64,000 nt of DNA, from the NCBI RefSeq assembly GCF_008386495.1, contig NZ_VTHJ01000008.1, forward strand, positions 62,001 through 126,000. The letters are read 5' to 3'. Below are positions 47,410 to 56,668 of the stretch, one piece after another. The notes under the pieces are model-generated. The model had not been told where the DNA came from. It saw nothing but the letters and a program-made list of their open reading frames with translations, and made no database searches. The translations under genes and the position numbers were made by a program. The stretch is from Streptomyces tailanensis (GTDB lineage Bacteria > Actinomycetota > Actinomycetes > Streptomycetales > Streptomycetaceae). How positions within the stretch are numbered: the first letter of the stretch is position 1; each line of letters opens with the position of its first letter.

Positions 47410-48561
47410 GTGATCCGCCGGGACACTGGTGCCGTGCGTGGAGTCAAGGCGGCAGTCGCGGCTGCCGGTCTCGTGTTCGCGGCCGGCGCGGCCAGTGTCG
47501 CGGCCGGACGGCTGGCCAGTGACGCCGCGCTGAAGGTGTCGCCGGGCAGACCACTGCCCACGGAGCCCCGGCTGACGGTGCACTCCACCGCCGCGGGCCG
47601 CATCACCCTCACCCGGGCCTTCGCCGCACAGCGCCCCGGCATCTACGGCCTCACCGGCGAAGCCGCCCACGCGGTCGTCGGCAACGTCCTGGACGGCGCC
47701 CCGCACGCCCCCGACACGGTCGTACGCCGCCTGGAACGCGTGACCCACGGCACCCTGGAGCCCGGCGACAAGGTGTGGCTCACCCCCAACACGCACATCG
47801 GCGACCCGCGCACCGCCCTCGGACTCGACCACACCGACGTCGACATCCCCGGCGAACTCGGCGCCCTGCCCGCCTGGTTCGTGCCCGCCGCCCGCGACAC
47901 CTGGGTGATCACCGTTCACGGCCTGGGCACCACCCGCGAACACCCCATGAACGTCATGGCGTTCCTGCACCGCCACCGCTTCCCGGTGCTCGATCTCGCC
48001 TACCGCGGTGACCTCGGCGCACCCCGCCCCCCGGACGGCCTGAACCACCTCGGCGAGACCGAGTGGCGCGACGTGGACGCGGCCATCCGCTACGCCGTGC
48101 AGCACGGCGCCGCGAAGGTCGTCCTGCACGGCTGGTCCACCGGCGCCACCATGGCCCTGCGCGCCGCCACGCACTCCGTGCTGCGCGACCGCGTCGCCGG
48201 ACTCGTCCTGGACTCGCCGGTCCTCGACTGGTCGGCCACCCTGCGCGCCCTCGCCGCCGCCCGCCGCACCCCCGGCGCCCTGCTGTCCCTCGCCGTCCGT
48301 GCCGCCCAGGGCCGCACGGGACTGCACGGCGACCGCGCCGACGAGGCCGCCGCCCCGCCGCGGCTCGCGGCACCGACCCTGATCTTCCACGGCCCGGACG
48401 ACACCCTCGCCCCCTGGGGCCCCTCCCGCCGCCTCGCAGCCGACCGCCCCGACCGCGTCACCCTGCGCACGGTCCGCCACGCCCCGCACGGCGCCATGTG
48501 GAACGCCGACCCCGCGGGCTACGAAGAGGCCCTCCGCCGCTTCCTGACCCCGCTGATGTAG
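47410..48561 (+). CDS. Alpha/beta hydrolase
   Basis: A 383-residue protein with an N-terminal hydrophobic segment (about 12-35), probably a membrane anchor or signal. The fold shows WVITVHGLGTTREH (oxyanion loop), VLHGWSTGATMAL with the nucleophile Ser, an acid in LIFHGPDDTLAP and a catalytic His in RHAPHGAMWN. Resembles conserved Streptomyces esterase-like proteins of unknown substrate. GTG at 47410 or at 47434 may be the start. Confidence 0.82.
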   Translation: MIRRDTGAVRGVKAAVAAAGLVFAAGAASVAAGRLASDAALKVSPGRPLPTEPRLTVHSTAAGRITLTRAFAAQRPGIYGLTGEAAHAVVGNVLDGAPHAPDTVVRRLERVTHGTLEPGDKVWLTPNTHIGDPRTALGLDHTDVDIPGELGALPAWFVPAARDTWVITVHGLGTTREHPMNVMAFLHRHRFPVLDLAYRGDLGAPRPPDGLNHLGETEWRDVDAAIRYAVQHGAAKVVLHGWSTGATMALRAATHSVLRDRVAGLVLDSPVLDWSATLRALAAARRTPGALLSLAVRAAQGRTGLHGDRADEAAAPPRLAAPTLIFHGPDDTLAPWGPSRRLAADRPDRVTLRTVRHAPHGAMWNADPAGYEEALRRFLTPLM

Positions 48562-48775
48562 GCCGGGGGAGTCGGCCGCGAGGCGCGCGGCTCTCCACCG
48601 GGACAGACCGGGAACCCGCCCCGCCACAGACAGGTACGACTCATTCCGTTTAGCGTCGGACCAAGGTGCTCCTCCCCGTCGTCGAGCCCCTGTGGGACCC
48701 GTGCGTTGGCCACGTCTGTAGCCCGCTGTGACATTCCGTTTGGGTTTTCGGACCGTCAACCGGGAGACTGCCCCC

Positions 48776-50173
48776 GTGACGTCCCGTAATCCGCGCGACT
48801 CCAGGCTCCGACTCGTCAGCCCGCGAACCCTGGCCGCCGCTCCCCGAGCAGCAGTGACCCAGCGCCGCCGACCGGCTCCCCGGCCCCCGGAGGGCACCCC
48901 GCCGCCCGTGGAACTCGCCCGCATGGCCCGCGCCGTCCTGGCCGACGCGGCAACCGTCGCCCGCTGGGCCGACAGCGCGCTGCGCCCCGGCCGCGAGGGC
49001 GCCGGCGCGGACGGCAAAGGCACTCTCTCCGCCGCGACCGCCGAACGGGCCGCCGCCGAGCTGGGCCTGACCCCGGATCAGATCCGCCACGACTGGGACA
49101 CGGCACGCCTGGCCGGCCTCGTCGAGGTGCACGGCGACAGCGCCCGCCCCGGCTGGCGGCTGCGCGCCTGGCACCGCGACGACAGCGCCGTACTGCGCGG
49201 CTGGGTGGCGCTCTTCGACGCCTGGTCCATTGCCCACCCCGAGCCCGCGGACCTCGAGCCCGCCGCCGTGGCCGAGGTCGTCTCGGCCATGCCCCAGGTG
49301 CTCTCCTTCCTCCAGCTCTCCGCCGGCCCCGTCCCCTTGGCACAGCTCCTCGACCTCCTCGAACAGCGGGTCACCGAACTGCGTACCGAGCGCTGTGAGA
49401 TCCCGTACGGGCCGCAGCCCGAGCCGGGCATGGAACCCGGCGCGGAGGACACCCCGCTCACCCCACTCCTCGAGTGGTCCCTGCGCGCCCTCGCCTCCGT
49501 CGGAGCACTGACCTATGGCGACGCCCAGGCCACGCTCACCCCGCTCGGCAGCTGGGCGGTGTGGGTGAAGCTGGAGCAGATCTGCGTCGCGGCACAGAGC
49601 CCGGCCGGGAACATCGAGGTCGCCGCCGAGGACATGCTCCGCGGCTGCGCCCAGCTCCGTCCGAACGCGGCCCGCGCCGAGTACCGCGCCTGGCTCGCCG
49701 CCCGCCCCGTGGGCGCCGCCGTCACCGAGCTCATCGACGCCGCCCGCGGCGAGGACGCCCTCATCCGCGGCCTCGCCTTCGAGGCGCTGCGCGTGGTCGG
49801 CGCCCCCGCCGAGCCGGACGTACGCACCGTCGTCGACGAGACCCCGCTGCGCCCCTATGCCCTGCTGTGGCTCGCCGAGCACGACGGCGCCGACCCCGAG
49901 GACGCCCACGCGATGCTCACCCGCGAGGAGTCCACTTGGCTCTGGGTGGACACCGCCGCTGCCGTCGCCGACCACGGCGAGGCCCCGCTCCTCGTACGGC
50001 ACCTGGAGTCCGCCGTGCAGGCCACGGTGCCCGCGCTGCTCGACGAGGTCCGGGCGGTAGGGCACCCCCGCACCGTCCAGGTCCTGGTCGCCCTCGCCGC
50101 CGCCCACCCCGACCCGGCGCTCGCCAAGGCCGTCCGCCGGGCCGCCTTCCAGGTGCACACCGGAGGCAGCTGA
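48776..50173 (+). CDS. Conserved hypothetical protein, Streptomyces type
   Basis: A 465-residue, largely helical protein with no signal peptide or catalytic motif that I recognise. The middle has winged-helix-like character (LTPDQIRHDWDTARLAGLVEV, LTPLGSWAVWVKLEQ), and the last 150 residues are rich in Ala/Val/Leu with HEAT-like helix pairs ending VALAAAHPDPALAKAVRRAAFQVH. GTG at 48776 has GGGAG nine bases upstream; an upstream GTG at 48728 is weaker. The 214 bp before it contain no other gene. Confidence 0.65.
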   Translation: MTSRNPRDSRLRLVSPRTLAAAPRAAVTQRRRPAPRPPEGTPPPVELARMARAVLADAATVARWADSALRPGREGAGADGKGTLSAATAERAAAELGLTPDQIRHDWDTARLAGLVEVHGDSARPGWRLRAWHRDDSAVLRGWVALFDAWSIAHPEPADLEPAAVAEVVSAMPQVLSFLQLSAGPVPLAQLLDLLEQRVTELRTERCEIPYGPQPEPGMEPGAEDTPLTPLLEWSLRALASVGALTYGDAQATLTPLGSWAVWVKLEQICVAAQSPAGNIEVAAEDMLRGCAQLRPNAARAEYRAWLAARPVGAAVTELIDAARGEDALIRGLAFEALRVVGAPAEPDVRTVVDETPLRPYALLWLAEHDGADPEDAHAMLTREESTWLWVDTAAAVADHGEAPLLVRHLESAVQATVPALLDEVRAVGHPRTVQVLVALAAAHPDPALAKAVRRAAFQVHTGGS

Positions 50174-50208
50174 AACAGGGGACGCCGTCGGCGCCGGGTG
50201 GGCGGGTG

Positions 50209-50631
50209 TCAGGCGCCTATCTCGGGGGCGTACGTGCCGAAGCTCCACACATTGCCCTCGGCATCCCGGGCCATGTAGTCCCGCGACCCGTAGTCCTGGT
50301 CCGTCGGGGGCATCAGGATCTCCACCCCGTGCTCCACGGCCCGCCGGTGGTGGGCGTCCACGTCGTCCACGACGATGTACACCCCGGTGGGCCCCGCGCC
50401 CTTCATCGCACCGTCGAAGGCGCTGCCGGTGCCCTTGGAGCCCAGCATCACCGCGCCGTTGCCCTGCGCCAGCTCGGCGTGCACCACCGCCCCGTCCTCG
50501 CCCTCGTACACCGAGAGCTCGGTGAAACCCAGCGCCTCCGTGAGCTGCCTGATGGCCGCCTTGGCGTCCGCGTACAGCAGTGTCGGGTAGATGCTCGGAC
50601 GTCCGTCGCTCTTGCCTGCCATGCCGATCAC
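50209..50631 (-). CDS. VOC family (glyoxalase/bleomycin-resistance-like) protein
   Basis: A 140-residue protein with paired beta-alpha-beta-beta-beta units: YPTLLYADAKAAIRQLTEALGF, GAVMLGSKG, then GVYIVVDDVDAHHRRAVEHGVEILMPPTDQDYGSRDYMARDAEGNVWSFGTY. The closing DxxGNxWSFGTY is typical of the PhnB/glyoxalase branch. Substrate unknown. The start could be GTG at 50631 or ATG at 50622. Confidence 0.85.
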   Translation of the reverse strand: MIGMAGKSDGRPSIYPTLLYADAKAAIRQLTEALGFTELSVYEGEDGAVVHAELAQGNGAVMLGSKGTGSAFDGAMKGAGPTGVYIVVDDVDAHHRRAVEHGVEILMPPTDQDYGSRDYMARDAEGNVWSFGTYAPEIGA

Positions 50632-50790
50632 GACCTCTCCGTCGCCCGGAATGCGACCTGCCGCTCAGTTTGGCACCCGCCACTGACAACGCCCCGCCGA
50701 GCGGGTGGACGACCGAACGGGGGACCTGCCGCCCCCGGTCCGCAGCGCCACGCCGGACACCCACCCCGGCCCGCCTACGCTCGGCGCCCC

Positions 50791-51450
50791 ATGCGCAGTC
50801 GTTTCCCGACGGCACCCCTCGCCGTCCCTCTCGCCCTCCTCACGGTCCCGGTCCTCCTCGCCGCCCACCAGGCCAGGCCTGCCCCCTACGGCGACCGGTT
50901 CACCGTCCACGCGCGCGTGGAGCACTCCACCGCACTCCGGCTGCACACGACGAAGGGCGCGGTGACGGCGTACGACCCGGAAACCGGCGGCCCCCGCTGG
51001 ACCCACACCCGACCGGGGCACCGGCCGCTCGCGGTGCTCCACGCGCGCGTGCGCACGATCGCACTGTGGGAGGACGGGCTGGTCACCGCCACCGACGGCG
51101 ACACCGTGCGCTGGCACCGGGCCCTGCCGAACGCCACCGCATGGCTCGCGGACCACGGCGGAACCGGCGTCCTCCGGCTGCTCGACCCCCGCATGCTCGC
51201 CGTCGTCACCCCCGACCGCGTCACCGCGTACCGCATCGTCGACGGAGATCTCCGCTGGGTGCTGCCCGCACACCGGGGCTGCGCCTTCGCCCCCGGTCGG
51301 GCGGTACGCCACGGGGCCACACTCCTGCTCGCCCAGCCCTGCGCGAGGGACAGCGACGCGTCCTGGACGTCCCAGCTGGTCCCTGTCGACGACCTCGGCC
51401 GCGTCACCCCGCACCGCAGGCCGCTCGGCAACGAACTCCCGCGCCGGTGA
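50791..51450 (+). CDS. Exported PQQ-like beta-propeller fragment protein
   Basis: A 219-residue protein with a signal-like N-terminus (LAVPLALLTVPVLLAAHQA) and PQQ/WD40-like repeats: GAVTAYDPETGGPRWTHTRPG, GLVTATDGDTVRWHRALPN, DRVTAYRIVDGDLRWVLPA. Short for a full propeller (about three blades). Function unknown. ATG at 50791 has no strong ribosome binding site. Confidence 0.65.
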   Translation: MRSRFPTAPLAVPLALLTVPVLLAAHQARPAPYGDRFTVHARVEHSTALRLHTTKGAVTAYDPETGGPRWTHTRPGHRPLAVLHARVRTIALWEDGLVTATDGDTVRWHRALPNATAWLADHGGTGVLRLLDPRMLAVVTPDRVTAYRIVDGDLRWVLPAHRGCAFAPGRAVRHGATLLLAQPCARDSDASWTSQLVPVDDLGRVTPHRRPLGNELPRR

Positions 51451-51573
51451 CCGAGACCACGTGATCCCTTGCGACGCGGGCGGAAAACCGCTTGCTGCCC
51501 CCAGTTAGAATCGGCCCATGGCCATTCTCCTCACGCATTAGACGGCGGGAACGCCCTCAGCCGCCACCCGTCA

Positions 51574-51620
51574 CCCCCTCCCCCACTCTCGGCTTCGCTC
51601 GAGCGGGGGGATCCCCAGCT
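51574..51620. repeat. Dispersed repeat upstream of the ABC-F gene (copy 3, inverted)
   Basis: CCCCTCCCCCACTCTCGGCT...TCGCTCGAGCGGGGGGATCC is the reverse complement of the core shared by 40184-40272 and 60215-60310. It ends a few bases before the ribosome binding site of the ABC-F gene, so it lies in its 5' leader. Confidence 0.85.
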
Positions 51621-51633
51621 CTGGAGTCTGTCC

Positions 51634-53232
51634 GTGATCTCCGCTTCCGGTATCGAGCTGCGCGCCGGTGCCCGCGTCCTCATCGAGTCCGCCACCTTCC
51701 GTATCGCCAAGGGCGACCGCATCGGCCTGGTCGGCCGCAACGGCGCCGGCAAGACCACCCTCACCAAGTGCCTGGCCGGCGAGGGCATCCCCGCCGGCGG
51801 CACCATCACCCGCTCCGGCGAGGTCGGCTATCTCCCGCAGGACCCCCGCACCGGCGACCTCGACGTGCTCGCCCGCGACCGTGTCCTCTCCGCGCGCGGC
51901 CTGGACGTACTGATCCGCAAGATGCGTGACAACGAGCAGCGCATCGCCAACGGCCAGGGCGCCACCCGGGAGAAGGCCCTCAGGCAGTACGAGCGCCAGG
52001 AGACGGAGTTCCTCACCAAGGGCGGGTACGCCGCCGAGGCCGAGGCCGCCACCATCGCCGCCGCGCTCAACCTGCCCGACCGCGTGCTCGGCCAGCCGCT
52101 GCACACCCTCTCCGGCGGTCAGCGCCGCCGTATCGAGCTCGCCCGCATCCTGTTCTCCGACGCGGACACCCTGCTCCTCGACGAGCCGACGAACCACCTC
52201 GACGCCGACTCGATCGTCTGGCTGCGCGACTACCTCAAGACCTACCGCGGCGGCTTCATCGTCATCTCCCACGACGTCGACCTGGTCGAGACGGTCGTCA
52301 ACAAGGTGTTCTACCTGGATGCCAACCGCGCCCAGATCGACGTCTACAACATGGGCTGGAAGCTCTACCAGCAGCAGCGCGAGGCCGACGAGAAGCGCCG
52401 CAAGCGCGAGCGGCAGAACGCCGAGAAGAAGGCCGCCGCGCTGCACTCGCAGGCCGACAAGATGCGGGCCAAGGCCACCAAGACCGTCGCCGCGCAGAAC
52501 ATGGCCAAGCGCGCCGACCGGCTGCTCGCCGGCCTGGAGGCGGTCCGCGTCTCCGACAAGGTCGCCAAGCTGCGCTTCCCCGAGCCCGCGCCCTGCGGCA
52601 AGACCCCGCTCACCGCCGAGGGCCTGTCGAAGTCGTACGGCTCGCTGGAGATCTTCACCGACGTCGACCTGGCCATCGACAAGGGGTCCAGGGTCGTCAT
52701 CCTCGGCCTCAACGGCGCAGGCAAGACCACCCTGCTTCGTCTGCTCGGCGGCGTAGAGAAGCCCGACACCGGCCAGGTGATCGAGGGCCACGGCCTCAAG
52801 CTCGGCTACTACGCGCAGGAGCACGAGACCCTCGACCCGGACCGCACGGTCCTGGAGAACATGCGCTCCGCCTCCCCCGACCTGGACCTGGTCGAGATCC
52901 GCAAGACGCTCGGTTCGTTCCTGTTCTCCGGCGACGACGTCGACAAGCCGGCCGGCGTCCTGTCCGGCGGCGAGAAGACCCGTCTCGCCCTCGCGACCCT
53001 CGTGGTGTCGTCCGCGAACGTCCTCCTCCTCGACGAGCCGACCAACAACCTCGACCCGGCCAGCCGCGAGGAGATCCTCGGCGCGCTGCGCACCTACAAG
53101 GGCGCGGTCGTCCTCGTCACCCACGACGAGGGCGCCGTCGAGGCGCTCCAGCCGGAGCGGATCATCCTGCTGCCGGACGGCGTCGAGGACCTGTGGGGCG
53201 CGGACTACGCGGACCTCGTCGCGCTCGCCTGA
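51634..53232 (+). CDS. ABC-F family ATPase (Ettf/Uup-like)
   Basis: A soluble protein of 532 residues with two ABC domains and no membrane part; ABC-F proteins act on ribosomes in translation control or antibiotic protection. Domain 1: Walker A GRNGAGKTT, signature LSGGQRRRIEL, Walker B LLLDEPTNHLD. The linker (about 250-330) is a charged helical arm rich in Lys/Arg/Ala. Domain 2: GLNGAGKTT, LSGGEKTRLAL, LLLDEPTNNLD. I chose GTG at 51634 with GGAG 7 bases upstream; upstream in-frame codons run through the repeat. Confidence 0.93.
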   Translation: MISASGIELRAGARVLIESATFRIAKGDRIGLVGRNGAGKTTLTKCLAGEGIPAGGTITRSGEVGYLPQDPRTGDLDVLARDRVLSARGLDVLIRKMRDNEQRIANGQGATREKALRQYERQETEFLTKGGYAAEAEAATIAAALNLPDRVLGQPLHTLSGGQRRRIELARILFSDADTLLLDEPTNHLDADSIVWLRDYLKTYRGGFIVISHDVDLVETVVNKVFYLDANRAQIDVYNMGWKLYQQQREADEKRRKRERQNAEKKAAALHSQADKMRAKATKTVAAQNMAKRADRLLAGLEAVRVSDKVAKLRFPEPAPCGKTPLTAEGLSKSYGSLEIFTDVDLAIDKGSRVVILGLNGAGKTTLLRLLGGVEKPDTGQVIEGHGLKLGYYAQEHETLDPDRTVLENMRSASPDLDLVEIRKTLGSFLFSGDDVDKPAGVLSGGEKTRLALATLVVSSANVLLLDEPTNNLDPASREEILGALRTYKGAVVLVTHDEGAVEALQPERIILLPDGVEDLWGADYADLVALA

Positions 53233-53594
53233 TCAAGCGCCTGCACGCCACTGCTTGATCGAACGGGTTGATCAACTGCGTATGGATCATTCGGCCCATC
53301 CGTGATCCATCATCTGTGTGAGATCTCCTCGTACCGAGGTGTGTCGTACATCGCTTTCCCGGCCGGTCCCTTCTGTGCGAAGGGACCGGCCGTCGTACGT
53401 CTCTGACCAGCCACTTCGTGGATGCACCCGTTCGGCCGTACGGACGACTCTCGGCGGAATCACAGATTCCACTCGTGGGGACGTGCTCCCGTCGTCAAAA
53501 CCTTGTCTCACGGACCTTGCCGAATGGGTGGCCATCACGCCCCAGAGGGGTGATCATGAGGAGACCAGAGCGCACTTCCCATGAGGAGGACCGG
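53233..53594. other. Intergenic region with hairpins
   Basis: No gene seen in 362 bases. Next to the ABC-F stop are three TGATCAA-like words: GATCAAGC (53231-53238), its complement GCTTGATC (53254-53261) and a further TTGATCAA near 53270. A strong terminator is at 53360-53392. The remainder probably holds the promoter of the small HTH gene. Confidence 0.5.
53360..53392 (+). terminator. Terminator after the ABC-F gene
   Basis: A perfect 14-bp stem, CGGCCGGTCCCTTC (53360-53373) and GAAGGGACCGGCCG (53379-53392), around a TGTGC loop. No T run follows, as is usual in Streptomyces. Confidence 0.75.
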
Positions 53595-53816
53595 GTGGCC
53601 GAGACTCTGAAGAAGGGCAGCCGGGTTACCGGCGCCGCGCGCGACAAGCTCGCGGCAGACCTGAAGAAGAAGTACGACTCCGGTGCGAGCATTCGGGCGC
53701 TGGCCGAGGAAACCGGCCGCTCGTATGGCTTCGTACACCGGATGCTCAGTGAGTCGGGCGTCACGCTTCGAGGGCGTGGCGGGGCGACGCGGGGCAAGAA
53801 GGCCGCTTCGGCCTGA
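53595..53816 (+). CDS. Small helix-turn-helix protein
   Basis: A 73-residue basic protein: LAADLKKKYDSGASIRALAEETGRSYGFVHRMLSESGV is a clear helix-turn-helix, followed by a basic tail RGRGGATRGKKAA similar in character to nucleoid-associated proteins. Conserved in Streptomyces as I recall; target unknown. GTG at 53595 follows AGGAGGA closely; an upstream ATG at 53556 is possible but less well supported. Confidence 0.82.
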   Translation: MAETLKKGSRVTGAARDKLAADLKKKYDSGASIRALAEETGRSYGFVHRMLSESGVTLRGRGGATRGKKAASA

Positions 53817-53933
53817 CCCCGGGCGGCCCATCGGCTTCGGTGGTGGCCACCCGGTCGGTCGACTGATCGGCCGGGTGGTTACTGTGCAGTCACTTGGCAT
53901 CACTCTGCTGACCGCACCCACCGGAGGCGCCCC

Positions 53934-54725
53934 ATGGCTTCGCTCGAACCGCTGCTCGACAAGGACGGCGTACGGCTCACCGTCGACGAGGCGATCGCCA
54001 CGGTGACGCTGACCAACCCGGCCAAGCGCAACGCGCAGAGCCCCGCTCTGTGGCGTGCGCTCATCGAGGCCGGGCGACTGGTGCCTGGCACGGTCCGTGT
54101 CGTGGTGCTGCGTGCCGAGGGCAAGTCGTTCTCCGCCGGGCTCAACCGGCAGATGTTCACGCCCGAAGGCATCGAGGGTGAACCGTCGTTCATCGATCTC
54201 GCACGCCTCGACGACGCCGGGCTCGACGCGACCATCGCCGATTTCCAGGAGGCGTTCACCTGGTGGCGGCGCAGCGACATCGTGACCGTCGCCGCCGTGC
54301 AGGGCCACGCCGTCGGTGCGGGCTTCCAGCTCGCGCTCGCCTGTGATCTGCGCGTCGTCGCGGACGACGTGCAGTTCGCCATGCTCGAAACCAGCCTCGG
54401 GCTCGTGCCCGACCTCACGGGGACGCATCCGCTGGTGAGCCTGGTGGGGTACGGCCGTGCGCTGGAGATCTGTCTCACCGGGCGCTTCGTCCAGGCGGAG
54501 GAAGCGGAGCGGATCGGCCTTGCCAACCTTGCCGTGCCGGTGGAGCAACTCGACGACGCGGTACGGGACTTGACGGCCGCGCTCGTGTCCGCGCCGCGGG
54601 ATGCCGTGATCGAGACCAAGGCGTTGCTGCGCGGGGCGCGGGGGCGGTCGTACGACGCGCAGCGGGCCGCGGAGCGGGCGGCTCAGGCTCGGCGACTGCG
54701 GGATCTGGCGGGCGTCGGGGAGTAG
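53934..54725 (+). CDS. Enoyl-CoA hydratase/isomerase family protein
   Basis: A 263-residue crotonase-fold protein. The first oxyanion-hole region is VVVLRAEGKSFSAGLNRQMF, the second is AAVQGHAVGAGFQLALACDLRVVADDVQFAMLETSLGLVPDLTGTHPL, where the E of LETSLGL matches a catalytic Glu position. It hydrates enoyl-CoA or acts as an isomerase; the substrate is not clear. ATG at 53934. Confidence 0.9.
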   Translation: MASLEPLLDKDGVRLTVDEAIATVTLTNPAKRNAQSPALWRALIEAGRLVPGTVRVVVLRAEGKSFSAGLNRQMFTPEGIEGEPSFIDLARLDDAGLDATIADFQEAFTWWRRSDIVTVAAVQGHAVGAGFQLALACDLRVVADDVQFAMLETSLGLVPDLTGTHPLVSLVGYGRALEICLTGRFVQAEEAERIGLANLAVPVEQLDDAVRDLTAALVSAPRDAVIETKALLRGARGRSYDAQRAAERAAQARRLRDLAGVGE

Positions 54726-54734
54726 CCGAGCGGG

Positions 54735-55475
54735 TCAGTCGACGGCCGCGATGCCGACGGCCGTGATGAGGACGGTCACCGTCGGGTGGTCCGGCAGGGC
54801 GTCGCGTACCGCCGCGCGTACCTTGCGGGCCACCTCCAGGGTTCGGTGCTCGTCTGTTACCGCCAGTTCGACTCGTACACGACGGCGGGGGAGGGCGGGC
54901 CCTGCGTCGTCGATGTGGACCGCGTGACCCAGGCCGCCCAGTGCGCCGGTCAGGTGGGTGACACCCGGGACGGAGAGCGCGGCGGCCGCCACACGGGACT
55001 CCTCGTCGTCGCCTGGTGGGGTCGGTTGAGGAGCTGCGGGTTCCTCGGGCGGCTGTACGGCGACCTCGTCGGAGTCCAGCAAGCCCGACACCCGAAGGTC
55101 CACCTCCGTCACCGGCAGACCCAGTCGCTCCGTGGCGGTGGTGGCGAGCGCGGTGCGGAGCCGGGCCGCCGTCGCCGGGAAGGGCTCGGCGGCCGGGTCG
55201 GCCGCGGCCAGGAAGTCGGCGGTGATGCGGAGAGGGCCGGGTGGGAGGGCGCTCGGGGGAGGCGATACGGCGGGGGCGTACGACTGCTCCGGGTCGGCCA
55301 GGGAGATGCGGAGCGGGCCGAGAGCGACCCCGCGCATCGAGGCGGTCGCACGGCGCAGTACCGCGGCGGCCGCCTCCTCCGTGATCCAGGCGCCGTAGCG
55401 CGGGCCGCCCAGGGCGAGCACCCGGCCGAGGCCGAGCTGCCGCCGTACTGCCTTCGTCCACCCGTCCGCCGTCAT
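54735..55475 (-). CDS. Conserved actinobacterial protein, Asp23-like at its C-terminus
   Basis: A 246-residue protein. Its C-terminal 70 residues (RRVRVELAVTDEHRTLEVARKVRAAVRDALPDHPTVTVLITAV) resemble the Asp23/Gls24 pattern of the divergent neighbours, and the N-terminal half has a GPRYGAWITEEAAAAVLRRATA unit. A Pro/Glu-rich hinge lies between. Related Streptomyces proteins carry an uninformative viral P10 label in databases, as I recall. It is divergent from the Asp23 cluster and may belong to it. I chose ATG at 55475. Confidence 0.65.
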   Translation of the reverse strand: MTADGWTKAVRRQLGLGRVLALGGPRYGAWITEEAAAAVLRRATASMRGVALGPLRISLADPEQSYAPAVSPPPSALPPGPLRITADFLAAADPAAEPFPATAARLRTALATTATERLGLPVTEVDLRVSGLLDSDEVAVQPPEEPAAPQPTPPGDDEESRVAAAALSVPGVTHLTGALGGLGHAVHIDDAGPALPRRRVRVELAVTDEHRTLEVARKVRAAVRDALPDHPTVTVLITAVGIAAVD

Positions 55476-55582
55476 ATCCCCAGCCTGCCGCATCCCCGGC
55501 GCGCGATGGCGCAACCCCGCTTACTGTGGGCGAAGAGGGATGAAAAGGGGAATGAAAGGGTCGACCGGAAAGGACGTGCGGC

Positions 55583-56071
55583 ATGAGCGACATCACGGAG
55601 CGGAGCCGGACGGAGGGCCCTGACACGACCAAGGAGTCGTCGCCGGGAGCCCGTAAGGCGACCCGGCGTGGCGGCGGCGATCCGGCCACCCGGGGACGCA
55701 CGACCATCGCCGACGGCGTCGTCGAGAAGATCGCCGGACTCGCCGCGCGGGACGTCCTGGGCGTGCACGCCATGGGCAGCGGCCTGTCCCGCACCTTCGG
55801 CGCCGTACGCGACCGGGTGCCCGGCGGGGGCACCAGATCCGTCACCCGGGGTGTGAAGGCCGAGGTCGGCGAGGTGCAGACCGCGCTGGACCTGGAGATC
55901 GTCGTCGACTACGGGGTGTCCATCGCCGATGTCGCCAAGGCCGTGCGGGAGAACGTCATCGCGGCCGTCGAGCGGATGACGGGCCTGGAGGTCGTCGAGG
56001 TCAACATCGCGGTCAGCGACGTGAAACTGCCGGAGGAGGAAGAAGAGGAGGCGGAAACCCGTATCCAGTGA
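55583..56071 (+). CDS. Asp23/Gls24 family envelope stress protein
   Basis: A 162-residue protein. Core: GRTTIADGVVEKIAGLAARDVLGVHAMG...TRGVKAEVGEVQTALDLEIVVDYGVSIADVAKAVRENVIAAVERMTGLEVVEVNIAVSDV, the complete Asp23 pattern; the tail is acidic. In Gram-positives Asp23 is tethered to the membrane by AmaP and responds to cell-wall stress. It leads a five-gene cluster that includes an AmaP-like protein. Confidence 0.92.
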   Translation: MSDITERSRTEGPDTTKESSPGARKATRRGGGDPATRGRTTIADGVVEKIAGLAARDVLGVHAMGSGLSRTFGAVRDRVPGGGTRSVTRGVKAEVGEVQTALDLEIVVDYGVSIADVAKAVRENVIAAVERMTGLEVVEVNIAVSDVKLPEEEEEEAETRIQ

Positions 56072-56138
56072 GCCGCCCGCGAGGCACCCGGCTCCGACGA
56101 GCCCGCGAGACACGCAGGAGATGCAGGAGGAGCACAGT

Positions 56139-56324
56139 ATGAGCTTGGCCGTGGTCGGCATGATCGCCGGAATGGCGCTGGGCTTCGCCGGGTACTTCGG
56201 CGGATTCGGTGCCTTTCTGCTGGTGGCGGCGCTGGGTGCCGTCGGCTTCGTCGTCGGCCGGTTCCTGGAGGGGGACCTGGACCTGGGCGACTTCTTCCGC
56301 CCCCGTGACGACCGGCGCCGATGA
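56139..56324 (+). CDS. Small membrane protein (DUF2273-like)
   Basis: A 61-residue protein, two hydrophobic helices (LAVVGMIAGMALGFAGYFGGFGAFLLVAALGAVGFVVGRFLEG) followed by an acidic-basic tail. Glycine-rich small proteins of this type sit with Asp23/AmaP genes in many genomes. GGAGGAG lies before the ATG at 56139. It overlaps the next gene by 4 bp. Confidence 0.82.
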   Translation: MSLAVVGMIAGMALGFAGYFGGFGAFLLVAALGAVGFVVGRFLEGDLDLGDFFRPRDDRRR

Positions 56325-56668
56325 CCCCCGTCGCTGTCGCGCCCGGCGAGCGCGGGGCGACCCGGATCGCCGACCGCGTGGTCGCGAAGATCGCCGCGCA
56401 GGCGGCGCGCGAGGCGTTGGAAGCACGGCCGCCGGACTCCGCGCCTCCATACGCCACCGTCGTGGTCGCTCATGAGACCGCGCGCATCCGGGTCAGTCTC
56501 GAGCTCCCCTACCCCTCCGACATCGGTGGCCAATGCGCTGCGGTGCGTCGCCATGTCACCGAGCGGGTAGGGACGTTGACGGGAATGCAGGTGTCGGAGG
56601 TGGCCGTCCAGGTGGAACGGCTGCACCTGACGCCCGCACACGACGTGGCACAGGCGAGGACGCGATGA
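56321..56668 (+). CDS. Second Asp23/Gls24-like protein
   Basis: A 115-residue short Asp23-family protein: GATRIADRVVAKIAAQAAREAL, then RIRVSLELPYPSDIGGQCAAVRRHVTERVGTLTGMQVSEVAVQVERL. It has the same order of motifs as the protein at 55583 but without extended ends. ATGA overlaps couple it to the genes on both sides. Confidence 0.87.
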   Translation: MTPVAVAPGERGATRIADRVVAKIAAQAAREALEARPPDSAPPYATVVVAHETARIRVSLELPYPSDIGGQCAAVRRHVTERVGTLTGMQVSEVAVQVERLHLTPAHDVAQARTR

